Part shown: positions 28,347 to 37,997 of the stretch, in pieces | Numbering within the stretch: position 1 is the stretch's first letter | How the letters are laid out: each line of letters begins with the position of its first letter | Source: Bacteroidia bacterium | GTDB lineage: Bacteria; Bacteroidota; Bacteroidia; Flavobacteriales; Flavobacteriaceae | Assembly: GCA_030431055.1 (NCBI GenBank) | Contig: JAUIJA010000001.1 | Location: 310,001 to 374,000, forward strand | Reading direction: 5' to 3' | DNA length: 64,000 nucleotides | The notes under the pieces: generated by a model | What the model was told of the DNA's origin: nothing | What the model saw: the letters and a program-made list of their open reading frames with translations, nothing else | The model's database searches: none | Translations under genes and position numbers: made by a program

Positions 28347-31300
28347 TTAGTTGTTTACTTCTTCAATTGCAGGTTTGCTACTTACCCTTTCTTGTAAATA
28401 CTGGAACACTACAAATAAAACTGGAATTACTAAAACTCCTAAAATGGTTCCTATTAACATTCCTCCAATCGCTCCTGTTCCAATAGCTTGGTTACCTGTT
28501 GCTCCTGCGCCTTGTGCTAACATTAATGGCATTAATCCTAAAATAAAGGCAAAAGATGTCATTAAAATAGGTCGTAAACGCGCTACCGCACCTTGTACTG
28601 CCGCTTGAGTTATACTTAAACCTTTTCGCCTTGCTTCGGCGGCAAATTCCACAATTAAAATGGCGTTTTTAGCTAATAGACCAATTAACATAATGAGTGT
28701 AATTTGCAAGTAAATATTATTGCTTACATTGAAAATATTAGCAAAAATATACGAACCTGCTAACCCAATAGGTAACGATAATAATACAGCAAATGGTAGC
28801 ATATAACTTTCGTATTGTGCAGCTAATAAGAAATACACAAATACCAAACACAACATAAAAATAAACACCGTTTGTCCGCCAGCACTTTTTTCTTCACGTG
28901 TCATTCCAGAATATTCATAACCATAACCTACTGGTAATGTGTCTTTAGCAACTTCTTCCATAGCAGTAATTGCATCTCCTGTACTATATCCATCTGCTGG
29001 CGCTCCAGAAATTTTAACTGCTGTAAACAAGTTAAATCGTGAAATACTTTGTGGGCCAAATACTTTTTTAAGTGTAACAAATTGTGAAATTGGCGCCATA
29101 AAACCATTGCTATTTCTAACCATAATCTTATTTAACGATTCTGGATTGTTTCTAAAGTCTGGTTCTGATTGATACATAACGCGATACTGTTTACCAAACT
29201 TGTTAAAGTTTGAAGCGTAAACTCCACCATAATAACCTTGCATGGTTCCTAAAACATCGCTAACCGTTAACCCTGATTTTTTAATAAGCGGAACATTTAA
29301 TTCAATCTCATATTGTGGAAAATTAGGTGAAAACGAAGTTTGTGCATACATAATTTCAGGTCGGCTATTTAAAGCTCCTAAAAACTTCCCTGTAACTTCA
29401 TTTAACTCTTGAATAGTTCCTCCCTTTTGATCTTGAAGTTGCGCTTCAAATCCGCTACTAAAACCAAATCCAGTTAATGTAGGTCGAGCAAAATAAATTA
29501 CTTTAGCATCTTTAACTACGCTTGTTCTTTTAAACAATTCTTGCACAACAGCATTAATATGCTGGTTAGATTCATTTCTTTCTGCCCAAGGTTTTAATCG
29601 AACGATAATCATTCCGTAATTACTTCCTGATCCACTAATTAAACTTCGTCCTGAAATACGCAATATTTTGTCAATTTCAGGAATATCTTTAACTGCATTT
29701 TCAATTTGTAATAAAACTTCCTCTGTTCGCTCTAAAGAACTTCCAGGCGGCAAAGAAATATCCGACATAACACTACCCATATCTTCATTTGGCACGAAAG
29801 CTTTTGGCGTTGTATTCATTAACCAAACAAAGATTCCAGCGAAAGCAGCAATACTTAAAAATGCCAACCATTTTTTCTTTATAAAAAACTCAACTGACTT
29901 TTTATATTTTTGAGTTGTGGCGTCAAAAGCAGTATTAAATGCGCCGTAAAAGCGATCTAAAAATCCTTTGTGTTTTTTAGCTTTATCGTGTTCTTTTAAG
30001 AAAATAGCACACAATGCTGGTGATAACGTTAATGCATTAATTGCCGATAGTAAGATTGCTACTGCTAAGGTTAACCCAAATTGTTTGTAGAAAACTCCTG
30101 CCGAACCACTAATAAATGAAACGGGAATAAATACCGCAGACATTACTAAAGTAATCGATATAATTGCGCCACTAATTTCATTCATTGCACTATGTGCTGC
30201 TTTCTTTGGATTATGTTCTCCAGCTTCCATTTTTGCATGGACGGCTTCTACAACTACTATTGCATCGTCTACAACAATTCCGACCGCTAACACTAATGCA
30301 AAAAGAGTAAGCATGTTTATTGTAAAGCCAAAAATATTTAAAAAGAAAAATGTTCCTACAATAGCAACTGGAACTGAAATAGCTGGTATAAGCGTTGAAC
30401 GCCAATCTTGTAAAAAGATAAATACAACAATGAATACTAATATAAAGGCTTCAAAAAGTGTGTGAATTACTTTTGAAATAGACTCGTCTAAGAAATCATT
30501 TGCATTTACTAAAGATGTATATTTTACTCCTGATGGAAAACTAACAGAAGATTCATCTAACACCTTTAAAGCGCCTTCAATTACTTCTTGAGCATTTGAA
30601 CCAGCCGTTTGAGCAATAGCAATACCAACCGATTGATTTCCGTTTGTAAATGTATTACTTCCGTAGTTTACTGCACCTAATTCTACTATAGAAACATCTT
30701 TTAATCGTAATACTTCTCCGTTTTGAGTAGAACGAATAACAATATCTTCAAATTCTTCAATACTTTGTAAGCGACCTTTATATTTTAATGTATATTGAAA
30801 CGTTTGATTTGAACTTTCTCCTAATTGTCCTGGAGCTGCTTCTATATTTTGTTCTGATAAAACCGACATAATATCTGATGGAACCAAACCATAAGAAGCC
30901 ATTACATCAGGTTTTAACCAAATTCGAAGTGAATAATCTTTTTGTCCGAAAACCATTGCCTCTCCAACACCAGAAACCCTTTTAATTTTAGGCAAAATAT
31001 TGATATTAGCATAGTTCTGCAAGAACGTCATATCATATTCTGGGTTTTCACTATATAAAGCAAAGATTAATATATTATCACTTTGCCTTTTCATTGTAGT
31101 AACACCTGCTTTCGTTACTTCTTGAGGTAGTAAAGAAGTTGCTCGTGAAACACGATTTTGAACATTTACCGCTGCTAAATCTGGATTAGTCCCTAATTTA
31201 AAGTAAATGTTTATTGATGCTGAACCATCATTACTTGCTGTAGAAGTCATATACATCATATCTTCTACCCCATTAATTTGCTCTTCTAATGGAATTACAA

Positions 31301-31481
31301 CTGAGTTCATTACAACTTCAGCACTTGCTCCTTGATAATTTGCCGAAACGGTTACTGTAGGCGGAGCTATTTCTGGATACTGAGAAACTGGCAAAGCAAT
31401 TAATCCCAAAACTCCTAATATTACAATGATAATAGATATCACTGTTGACAATACAGGTCTGTCAATAAATTTTGAAAACAT
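28347..31481 (-). CDS. RND multidrug efflux transporter, HAE1 (AcrB/MexB) family
   Basis: Proton-driven inner-membrane pump for hydrophobic drugs, 1044 residues, full family length. The N-terminus is MFSKFIDRPVLSTVISIIIVILGVLGLIALPVSQYPEIAPP in two parts. The proton-relay aspartates are in TM4 (AVGIVVDDAIVVVEAVH). The second half repeats the pattern with LLAKNAILIVEFA, where the relay lysine-equivalent region is seen. Large periplasmic loops follow TM1 and TM7. It is the middle gene of the MFP-RND-OMF operon. Confidence 0.94.
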   Translation of the reverse strand: MFSKFIDRPVLSTVISIIIVILGVLGLIALPVSQYPEIAPPTVTVSANYQGASAEVVMNSVVIPLEEQINGVEDMMYMTSTASNDGSASINIYFKLGTNPDLAAVNVQNRVSRATSLLPQEVTKAGVTTMKRQSDNILIFALYSENPEYDMTFLQNYANINILPKIKRVSGVGEAMVFGQKDYSLRIWLKPDVMASYGLVPSDIMSVLSEQNIEAAPGQLGESSNQTFQYTLKYKGRLQSIEEFEDIVIRSTQNGEVLRLKDVSIVELGAVNYGSNTFTNGNQSVGIAIAQTAGSNAQEVIEGALKVLDESSVSFPSGVKYTSLVNANDFLDESISKVIHTLFEAFILVFIVVFIFLQDWRSTLIPAISVPVAIVGTFFFLNIFGFTINMLTLFALVLAVGIVVDDAIVVVEAVHAKMEAGEHNPKKAAHSAMNEISGAIISITLVMSAVFIPVSFISGSAGVFYKQFGLTLAVAILLSAINALTLSPALCAIFLKEHDKAKKHKGFLDRFYGAFNTAFDATTQKYKKSVEFFIKKKWLAFLSIAAFAGIFVWLMNTTPKAFVPNEDMGSVMSDISLPPGSSLERTEEVLLQIENAVKDIPEIDKILRISGRSLISGSGSNYGMIIVRLKPWAERNESNQHINAVVQELFKRTSVVKDAKVIYFARPTLTGFGFSSGFEAQLQDQKGGTIQELNEVTGKFLGALNSRPEIMYAQTSFSPNFPQYEIELNVPLIKKSGLTVSDVLGTMQGYYGGVYASNFNKFGKQYRVMYQSEPDFRNNPESLNKIMVRNSNGFMAPISQFVTLKKVFGPQSISRFNLFTAVKISGAPADGYSTGDAITAMEEVAKDTLPVGYGYEYSGMTREEKSAGGQTVFIFMLCLVFVYFLLAAQYESYMLPFAVLLSLPIGLAGSYIFANIFNVSNNIYLQITLIMLIGLLAKNAILIVEFAAEARRKGLSITQAAVQGAVARLRPILMTSFAFILGLMPLMLAQGAGATGNQAIGTGAIGGMLIGTILGVLVIPVLFVVFQYLQERVSSKPAIEEVNN

Positions 31482-31508
31482 ATCTTAGTTGATTAGAATG
31501 TTATTATA

Positions 31509-32612
31509 TTATTTTGTGGGATTTAAAATTTCATCATACTTAACTGAAACAGGTTTAATTTCAGTTCCTTCGGTTAAAATACCAACACCTTCTATGATTA
31601 ATTGGTCATTTGGTGTTAATCCTTCATCAACAACATAAAAAGCACCACCTGGAACTTCACGAACTTTTACCGGAATAGCTTTTACTTTATTGTCTTTATC
31701 TAAAACTAATGCTAAACGCTTGTCTTGCATTTCCATTGTTGCCTTTTGTGGAATTACAATTACATCTTTTAAATTTGTTGGTATTTGAACCATTCCTGTA
31801 TTTCCAGAGCGTAATATTTTTTCTGAATTTGGAAAACTTGCTCTTACATTAAACGAACCCGTTTGTGTATTTGCTTGTCCGCTAAATGTTTCTATTTTAC
31901 CTGTTTGATTAAATATACTTCCGTTACTTAAAACTAAGTTTACAGGTGGCATTTGAGCAATCTTTGCTTGAAATGACTTTCCATCTGTGTTCATAATTAA
32001 ATCTAATTGCTCTTTTTCGTTAAGTGAAAAATAAGCATACATTGATGAAATATCTGAAACTCTTGTTAAAGGTTGTGCTGTTTGACTACTTACATAGCTT
32101 CCTAATCGGTAAGGAATTGTTCCGATAATTCCATTAACTGGACTAGTAATTGTTGCGTAGTTAATTTTAGCAATTACGCCTTGATAAGTACTTTTTGCAC
32201 TTGCTAAATTTGCTTTAGCAGTTTGTAATTGCACATCGCTAATAATATTTCTTTCCACTAACGGAATTAATCTATTTACCTCAACTTGAGCCGCATCTAC
32301 TCTTGCTTTTGCTGCTGAAGCTTCTTGCGTTGCAGTTTGTGTTTCAAGTTTAAAAAGAACTTGACCTTTTTTAACTTCTTGACCTTCGTCTACAAATATT
32401 TTCTCGATATATCCGTCAACTTTCGGACGGATTTCTATATCAACAATTCCTTCTAAAGTTGTTGGATATTCGGCAAGTAAAGTTGTGCTTGTTTTTTCTA
32501 ATTTAACAACTTTATAACTTCCAATAGGTTTAGCGGATTGTTGCTGGTCATTTTTACAGGAAAACAAACCTAAACTCGCTAAAAAAACTACTATTATTGA
32601 CTTTTTATTCAT
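31509..32612 (-). CDS. RND efflux periplasmic adaptor (MFP)
   Basis: Links the RND pump to the outer-membrane channel, 367 residues. A lipoprotein signal ends at LGLFSC. The lipoyl half-motifs (GYIEKIFVDEGQEVKKGQVLFKL and ATITSPVNGIIGTIPYRLGSYV) flank a short alpha-hairpin. Beta-barrel and membrane-proximal domains follow (GNTGMVQIPTNL). The regulator gene ends 13 bases upstream on the same strand. Confidence 0.92.
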   Translation of the reverse strand: MNKKSIIVVFLASLGLFSCKNDQQQSAKPIGSYKVVKLEKTSTTLLAEYPTTLEGIVDIEIRPKVDGYIEKIFVDEGQEVKKGQVLFKLETQTATQEASAAKARVDAAQVEVNRLIPLVERNIISDVQLQTAKANLASAKSTYQGVIAKINYATITSPVNGIIGTIPYRLGSYVSSQTAQPLTRVSDISSMYAYFSLNEKEQLDLIMNTDGKSFQAKIAQMPPVNLVLSNGSIFNQTGKIETFSGQANTQTGSFNVRASFPNSEKILRSGNTGMVQIPTNLKDVIVIPQKATMEMQDKRLALVLDKDNKVKAIPVKVREVPGGAFYVVDEGLTPNDQLIIEGVGILTEGTEIKPVSVKYDEILNPTK

Positions 32613-32625
32613 ATTTCTTGATGTG

Positions 32626-33108
32626 TTATTTTGTTTCTATTTCTTCAATTTTATTTATAAACTCATTAATAAGTCTTTCGAATTCATTTACATATTCACT
32701 ATATAAATCTTTCAATTTACTTTCTTTTGCATTTGATGGTCGAAATTGAAACTGACTTTCATAATTTTTAATTCTATTGATCAAAATTTGTTCAGATTTT
32801 ACAATTTCTAGATGATTTTTAATTCTTTCTGCTAAACTAGATGGTTTAAAATATTTTTTTCTATCACCACAAATCGTGTAATATTCAATCTTTTTTGTTT
32901 CGAGTAGTAAATGGAGATTTGTTGAAACCGAACTTTTACTAGCTCCGGTTATATTTACTAAATCTTCAAAAGTTAAATCTTTTTCTCTACTGTATAAGAT
33001 TAATGAAGCCAAAATACGTGAAGCTAAAGGAGACATGTTATGGTGTTTTTCAAAATGAACACCAAACAATTCTATTATTGCATCTCTTTCTTGTTCTTGA
33101 GTTTCCAT
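32626..33108 (-). CDS. GbsR/MarR-family transcriptional regulator
   Basis: Winged-helix regulator of 160 residues and first gene of the efflux operon, so likely autoregulated. The DNA-binding part is LASLILYSREKDLTFEDLVNITGASKSSVSTNLHLLLETKKIEYY in pieces (about residues 28-75). RKKYFKPSS forms the wing. A helical dimerisation tail follows. GbsR-type proteins head RND operons in many flavobacteria and usually repress them until a drug binds. Confidence 0.88.
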   Translation of the reverse strand: METQEQERDAIIELFGVHFEKHHNMSPLASRILASLILYSREKDLTFEDLVNITGASKSSVSTNLHLLLETKKIEYYTICGDRKKYFKPSSLAERIKNHLEIVKSEQILINRIKNYESQFQFRPSNAKESKLKDLYSEYVNEFERLINEFINKIEEIETK

Positions 33109-33124
33109 AATCTAAAATTTTCGA

Positions 33125-33168
33125 CAAAATTATAGAATAGTTCGGTTGGTTCGGTTGTAAACGAACTT
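33125..33168 (-). promoter_or_regulatory. Promoter with candidate operator of the efflux operon
   Basis: On the minus strand TAATTTTG (33132-33125) is the -7 box. In the -33 region the word TTCGGTTG occurs twice on the plus strand (33141-33148 and 33150-33157, nine-base step). AGTTCG (33139) and CGAACT (33162-33167) form flanking inverted arms. This is the placement expected for a repressor site bound by the GbsR/MarR protein. Confidence 0.55.
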
Positions 33169-33205
33169 AAATTTGTGTTAAATTTTAATAACAAAAAATG
33201 AAATG

Positions 33206-33682
33206 CTAATTTTCAGGGTGAACGATTTCGAGATTTACTTTTAGAACACCTTTTAATGTACTATGAGAAATATCCATAAAAGCTTTTTTAGATAAATCAA
33301 TTTCTCTTCCTTTAATAAATGGTCCCCTATCGTTAATAGTAACTAGAACGGACTTTTCATTTAATGGATTAGTTACTAATACTTGTGTTCCAAAAGGTAA
33401 TTTTTTATGTGCTGCTGTTAATGCTGAATTATAAAATATTTCGCCATTTGCGGTTTTTCTCCCATTGAATTTGTCGTGGTAATAAGAAGCTCTCACTTCA
33501 GCTTTAAAAAGCTTAACTTCTTTTCCTATAATAGAATCAAAGCGAATAGAATCATTTACTATTGGAGTAAAATCAAAACGAGTAGTTTTTTGGCTCATTC
33601 TAAAACTTGACGAAACCATAAAACTACTCGTTATGCAAAGCAATACGAGTAAAACACTTTGTATTGCTATATGTTTTTTCAT
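33206..33682 (-). CDS. RlpA-like double-psi beta-barrel protein
   Basis: A secreted 158-residue protein with an N-terminal hydrophobic signal (IAIQSVLLVLLCITSSFMVSSS). The RlpA-like barrel spans about residues 62-155: ASYYHDKFNGRKTANGEIF, ALTAAHKKLPFGTQVLVTN and the conserved VTINDRGPFIKGREIDLS with its catalytic Asp. The family includes septal lytic transglycosylases that cut stem-free glycan. No SPOR domain is present. The start of the next gene in the operon (the membrane protein) is four bases away. Confidence 0.82.
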   Translation of the reverse strand: MKKHIAIQSVLLVLLCITSSFMVSSSFRMSQKTTRFDFTPIVNDSIRFDSIIGKEVKLFKAEVRASYYHDKFNGRKTANGEIFYNSALTAAHKKLPFGTQVLVTNPLNEKSVLVTINDRGPFIKGREIDLSKKAFMDISHSTLKGVLKVNLEIVHPEN

Positions 33683-33685
33683 TTT

Positions 33686-34111
33686 TTAACTCATCCAATT
33701 AGACCACGGAATTCTTGATAAAATTAAAATTAATCCAAGAGTATAGAAAAGTGCAATTTTTTTGAACTTTCCGTTGTTACTTTCTTCTTTTTTGTGTTTA
33801 GACCAACCAATTGTAATTAAAACAATTGCAATTACATTCATTAAAGGATGCTCAATAGCTGTTAATCTCAAAGCACTATTTCCCATTTCGCCAGCAACTT
33901 CTAATCCTAAAGGTGAAATAAAATACAAAATAAGCCCAAGTAACAATTGTAAATGCGAAACAATTAATGCAAATAAAGAGATTCTTAAATCTTTGTCTTT
34001 AAAAAGACGTTTCCCCATTAAACCGGTTATTGCGTTTACAGCTGCTAAAAATAAGATAGCTAAAACGATATAAGCAAAGATAGAATGGGCAGTTTGAATT
34101 GCTGTGTACAT
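33686..34111 (-). CDS. Four-helix membrane protein with conserved histidines, function unknown
   Basis: A 141-residue integral membrane protein. Four hydrophobic segments are seen: AYIVLAILFLAAVNAITGL, ISLFALIVSHLQLLLGLILYFI, MNVIAIVLITIGW and IALFYTLGLILILSRI. Histidines near membrane faces (AHSIF, SHLQ, EHPLM) recall small cytochrome b-like proteins, but heme binding is only a guess. It lies four bases upstream of the RlpA-like gene. Confidence 0.6.
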   Translation of the reverse strand: MYTAIQTAHSIFAYIVLAILFLAAVNAITGLMGKRLFKDKDLRISLFALIVSHLQLLLGLILYFISPLGLEVAGEMGNSALRLTAIEHPLMNVIAIVLITIGWSKHKKEESNNGKFKKIALFYTLGLILILSRIPWSNWMS

Positions 34112-34170
34112 AGTGTTAGTTTTTTAGATGTATAACAAAGATACTAAATTATATTTTGGAGCGTAAAATC

Positions 34171-35811
34171 TTACGAAAGATACTTTTTAATTAAACTAGC
34201 TGTAGAAGAGTCATGTGGTTTTATATCCTTACTATCAATTTCATTCAAAATAGATGTAGCTAATTGTTTTCCCAATTCGACTCCCCATTGATCATAACTA
34301 TAAATATTCCAAATAACACCTTGAACAAAGGTTTTATGTTCATACATCGCGATTAACGAACCTAAGCTTTCTGGTGAAAGTTTATCGATTAAAATGGTAT
34401 TTGTAGGTTTATTTCCTTGAAAAAGTTTAAATGGTAAAAGTTGTTCTATTTCTTCTTTGTTCAAACCTTTTTCTTTCAATTCAGCTTCTACTTGTTCTTC
34501 TGTTTTACCCATTAGCAAAGCTTCTGTTTGCGCAAAAAAATTAGCCATTAATTTATTGTGATGTTCAACATCACCATGCAACGATTTTTTAAACCCAATA
34601 AAATCACATGGAATTAACTTTGTTCCTTGATGAATTAATTGGAAAAATGCATGTTGGGAATTCGTTCCAGGTTCTCCCCAAACAATTGTTCCTGTTTGAT
34701 AGTTTGTTGGATTTCCATCTCTACCAATACTTTTTCCGTTACTTTCCATAACTCCTTGTTGTAAAAAAGAGGAAAACTTCGATAAGTATTCAGAATAAGG
34801 AATCACAGCTTCTGTTTCAGCTCCGAAAAAATTATTATACCAAACACTTAACAAAGCCAAAACAACTGGAATATTGTTTTCAAATGAAGCCGATTTAAAA
34901 TGGTTATCCATTTTATTGGCTCCAATAAGCAATTTTTCGAAATTATTATAACCAATCGATAAAGCAATCGACAAACCGACGGCGCTCCAAAGCGAAAAAC
35001 GTCCGCCAACCCAATTCCACATTGGGAAAGTATTGTTATCATTTATTCCGAAGTTTTTAGCTTCATCAATATTTGTAGAAACCGCAATGAAATGTTTCGC
35101 TATATCTTCTTCTTTAGCCGATTGTAAAAACCAATTTTTAATTGTTGTAGCGTTGGTAATCGTTTCTTGTGTTGTAAATGTTTTAGAAACAATAACAAAC
35201 AGCGTTGTTTCAGGATTTAGTTTTTTTACTATTTCTTGAACAGAATCTCCATCAATATTCGAAACAAAATGAACATTCAAATGATTTTTATAAAACTGAA
35301 GTGCTTCAACCACCATTTTTGGGCCTAAATCTGAACCGCCAATTCCGATATTGACAACATCAGTAATTGCTTTTCTTGAAAAACCTTTATAGTTTCCTGA
35401 AATTATACTTTCAGTAAATGTTTTTATTTTAGCTTTTACTTCAAAAACTTCTGGAATTATATTTTTTCCATCGACCAAAATTTCGTCGGTTTCATTTGAA
35501 CGTAAAGCTGTATGTAAAACCGCTCGATTTTCGGTTTCATTTATTTTTTCACCTTTAAAATACGCCGAAATTGCATCTTTTAATTGCATTTCTTCGGCTA
35601 AATTTAAAAGTAATTGTAAGGTTTTATCGGTAATTTTATTTTTTGAGTAATCAACAAAAAAATTATTCCATTCGATACTTAATTTTTCAGCTCGATTATC
35701 ATCTTCTTTGAACAAGTCTTGCATTTTAATCGATTGCATTTCTTCGATAAAATGATTACGCAATTCTTGCCAAGCTAAAGTGCCCGATGGATTGTGATTA
35801 CTCAATTTCAT
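34171..35811 (-). CDS. pgi: Glucose-6-phosphate isomerase
   Basis: Interconverts glucose-6-phosphate and fructose-6-phosphate in glycolysis. The 546 residues match the family. Signatures are VNIGIGGSDLGPKMV, VSKTFTTQETITNA, the PGI motif GRFSLWSAVGLSIAL, ESNGKSIGRDG with catalytic residues and the final GVIWNIYSYDQWGVELGKQLA with the C-terminal active-site Lys. The M23 peptidase gene is one base upstream on the same strand. Confidence 0.96.
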   Translation of the reverse strand: MKLSNHNPSGTLAWQELRNHFIEEMQSIKMQDLFKEDDNRAEKLSIEWNNFFVDYSKNKITDKTLQLLLNLAEEMQLKDAISAYFKGEKINETENRAVLHTALRSNETDEILVDGKNIIPEVFEVKAKIKTFTESIISGNYKGFSRKAITDVVNIGIGGSDLGPKMVVEALQFYKNHLNVHFVSNIDGDSVQEIVKKLNPETTLFVIVSKTFTTQETITNATTIKNWFLQSAKEEDIAKHFIAVSTNIDEAKNFGINDNNTFPMWNWVGGRFSLWSAVGLSIALSIGYNNFEKLLIGANKMDNHFKSASFENNIPVVLALLSVWYNNFFGAETEAVIPYSEYLSKFSSFLQQGVMESNGKSIGRDGNPTNYQTGTIVWGEPGTNSQHAFFQLIHQGTKLIPCDFIGFKKSLHGDVEHHNKLMANFFAQTEALLMGKTEEQVEAELKEKGLNKEEIEQLLPFKLFQGNKPTNTILIDKLSPESLGSLIAMYEHKTFVQGVIWNIYSYDQWGVELGKQLATSILNEIDSKDIKPHDSSTASLIKKYLS

Positions 35812-35812
35812 A

Positions 35813-37057
35813 CTAGTTGAATTTTACTTCAATAATACTATCTAATTCTTTTTTAAGCGGTTTGATGTGTTTTAAATAACCATCGAGATTTGCCTTTGGC
35901 ATTGGATCTGATTTTGGTAAATTTTGTCGGTAAGGATCAACTTGAACGCCATTTTTCCAAAAGCGATAACAAACATGCGGACCAGTTGCTAGACCTGTAC
36001 TTCCTACTCTACCAATAGTTTGTCCTTGCGTTACATATTGTCCTTTTTTTACCAAGATTTTAGACATGTGAAGATACTGTGTCGTATACGTACTATTATG
36101 ACGAATTTTTACATAATTTCCGTTTCCAGAAGTATAACCAGCACGAATTACTGTTCCTGTGGCCGTTGCTTTAATAGGCGTTCCATGAGGAGCAGCAAAA
36201 TCGGTTCCATTATGTGCTTTCCATCTTTTTTGAACAGGATGAAAACGTCTTCCTGTAAAACGAGAAGAAATACGATAATAATCTAAAGGCGCTTGTAAAA
36301 ACATACTTTTTAACGGCTTTCCTTCTTCATCGTAATAACTTGCTATTTTTTGTTCGGCTTTTAACTTATATGGAAAAGCAAAAAAATCATTCCCTTTGTG
36401 TTTAAAATAGGTTGATTCTACGTGATCTATTCCAGCATAAATAGAATCTTCAATAAATTTCTCATATAAGGTAACGGCAAATCGATCGCCTTTTTGAATT
36501 TTGAAGAAGTTAATCGAATAAGCATAAACTCCGGCTAATTTTGGCGCTAATGCTGGACTTACACCTGCTTTGTCTAAAGTTTCAGAAAGTGAACCTTCAA
36601 TTTCGGCTGCAATTGTTCTTTTACGAATAGATGTTGGCCTTTTCTTATTTGAAACCGTAACAGTATCTTGTAGATTTATAACCGTATAATCTATATTATT
36701 TTCAATATAAACTAAACCTTTTAAATTCTTTTCGTTGTTTTTTTCTAAAAACAACACATAAGGTTTACCTATTTTAATTCCTCTTAAATTAAAAGAATCT
36801 TTAATTTTTTCGGTTAATTGATAAACATTCATACTATCTGGTAAATAGTAATTTTGAACAATTGTTCCGAATGTATCTCCTGATTTTATGGTGTCTTGAA
36901 CAACTTTAAAATTGTTATATACAAAACCATATTTTTTTACTACTGGTTCTGCTATTTTAACTTCTTTTTGATCTTCTTCTTTATCCTTTTTTTCGCAAGA
37001 AATTACTAATGATATTATTGCTAATACTAAAAATAAATACCTCAATTCAACTTTCAT
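35813..37057 (-). CDS. M23-family peptidoglycan endopeptidase, putative lipoprotein
   Basis: Zinc endopeptidase that trims peptidoglycan cross-links. The start at 37057 gives MKVELRYLFLVLAIISLVISC, a good lipoprotein signal. An ATG five codons earlier overlaps the upstream gene and is the alternative. About 414 residues remain. A LysM/OapA-like region (IKSGDTFGTIVQNY) lies near residue 60. The LytM domain shows RFHPVQKRWKAHNGTDFAAPHGTPI and YLHMSKI with the zinc ligands H...D and H-x-H-like positions. Confidence 0.87.
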   Translation of the reverse strand: MKVELRYLFLVLAIISLVISCEKKDKEEDQKEVKIAEPVVKKYGFVYNNFKVVQDTIKSGDTFGTIVQNYYLPDSMNVYQLTEKIKDSFNLRGIKIGKPYVLFLEKNNEKNLKGLVYIENNIDYTVINLQDTVTVSNKKRPTSIRKRTIAAEIEGSLSETLDKAGVSPALAPKLAGVYAYSINFFKIQKGDRFAVTLYEKFIEDSIYAGIDHVESTYFKHKGNDFFAFPYKLKAEQKIASYYDEEGKPLKSMFLQAPLDYYRISSRFTGRRFHPVQKRWKAHNGTDFAAPHGTPIKATATGTVIRAGYTSGNGNYVKIRHNSTYTTQYLHMSKILVKKGQYVTQGQTIGRVGSTGLATGPHVCYRFWKNGVQVDPYRQNLPKSDPMPKANLDGYLKHIKPLKKELDSIIEVKFN

Positions 37058-37064
37058 TTTAATC

Positions 37065-37997
37065 TTAAACATTTTCTCCCCAACTATCTAATTCTTCCTT
37101 TGACCAAAGTTCTGGAAAGAAAATCCTTCTTTGATACTTTGGTAGCATGTATTTTTTCCAGTCGCTTCCACCTGTTGCTTCGCCAGTTCCGCTTTTATCG
37201 CTTTCGATATATTTTTTTGCTGCATTAAAATGCCCCATTACCCAAGTAATGTTTACGGTTTTATCGTAATGACGCATTGCTTCTACAAGTTCTGGATTTT
37301 GCTGATCTGCTTCTGGTAATTGCTTGAATTTTCTCCAAATATTTATGGTATTGTATTCTTCCATAAAATCTAAAAATTCCTTTTTGTATTTCTTTTCAAA
37401 CTGCTGAATTAAATACGATTTTTCGCCCGTTTTATAATCTTTTCCAGCAGCTTGCCAATACAAATGTTCGAACGCGTGTTCGTATGGTGTATTTCTATCG
37501 ATAGTTGCTCTAAAGCGATAATCTATAAGATTGATTAAATCGGTTGAAGCAAATTCAATTAAACGATATTGTGCACTTTGAAATCCACTTGCTGGCGTAA
37601 GTGTATGACGGAATTTTAAATATTGTTCAGCTTCCATTCCGTCCATCATAATTGTAAACGAAGTGGTTAGCATATCGAAATAACGGCTAATTCTACCTAA
37701 TTTTTCGGTAAAATATGCTGTAGAAGGCTTTTCAGTATGGCAAAGTTGGTCAATTTCCCATAAAATCATTTTAAACAACAGCTCATTTACTTGATGATAC
37801 ATGATAAAAACCATTTCATCTGGCAATGTTGTGCGTTGTGTTTGAAGATTTAGTAAAGCATCGGTTTGAATATAATCCCAATAAGTGATAGGTTTTGACC
37901 AAAGTAATCCTTCAAGATGTGTTTCTGTACTCTGGTTTATTGCCTTAAATTTTTGTTCTAATTGTTCAATTTGTTCTTGATACTTTACTGAAGACAT
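37065..37997 (-). CDS. kynA: Tryptophan 2,3-dioxygenase
   Basis: Heme enzyme that opens the indole ring of tryptophan to N-formylkynurenine. The 310 residues include TYWDYIQTDALLNLQ, EMVFIMYHQVNELLFKMILWEI (distal His), FRHTLTPASGFQSAQYRLIEF and the C-terminal WVMGHFNAAKKYI (proximal His) with GEATGGSDWKKYM. Its start overlaps the DUF3108 gene stop by one base (37997). Two tyrosine-catabolism genes lie 1-4 kb upstream on the same strand. Confidence 0.95.
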   Translation of the reverse strand: MSSVKYQEQIEQLEQKFKAINQSTETHLEGLLWSKPITYWDYIQTDALLNLQTQRTTLPDEMVFIMYHQVNELLFKMILWEIDQLCHTEKPSTAYFTEKLGRISRYFDMLTTSFTIMMDGMEAEQYLKFRHTLTPASGFQSAQYRLIEFASTDLINLIDYRFRATIDRNTPYEHAFEHLYWQAAGKDYKTGEKSYLIQQFEKKYKKEFLDFMEEYNTINIWRKFKQLPEADQQNPELVEAMRHYDKTVNITWVMGHFNAAKKYIESDKSGTGEATGGSDWKKYMLPKYQRRIFFPELWSKEELDSWGENV

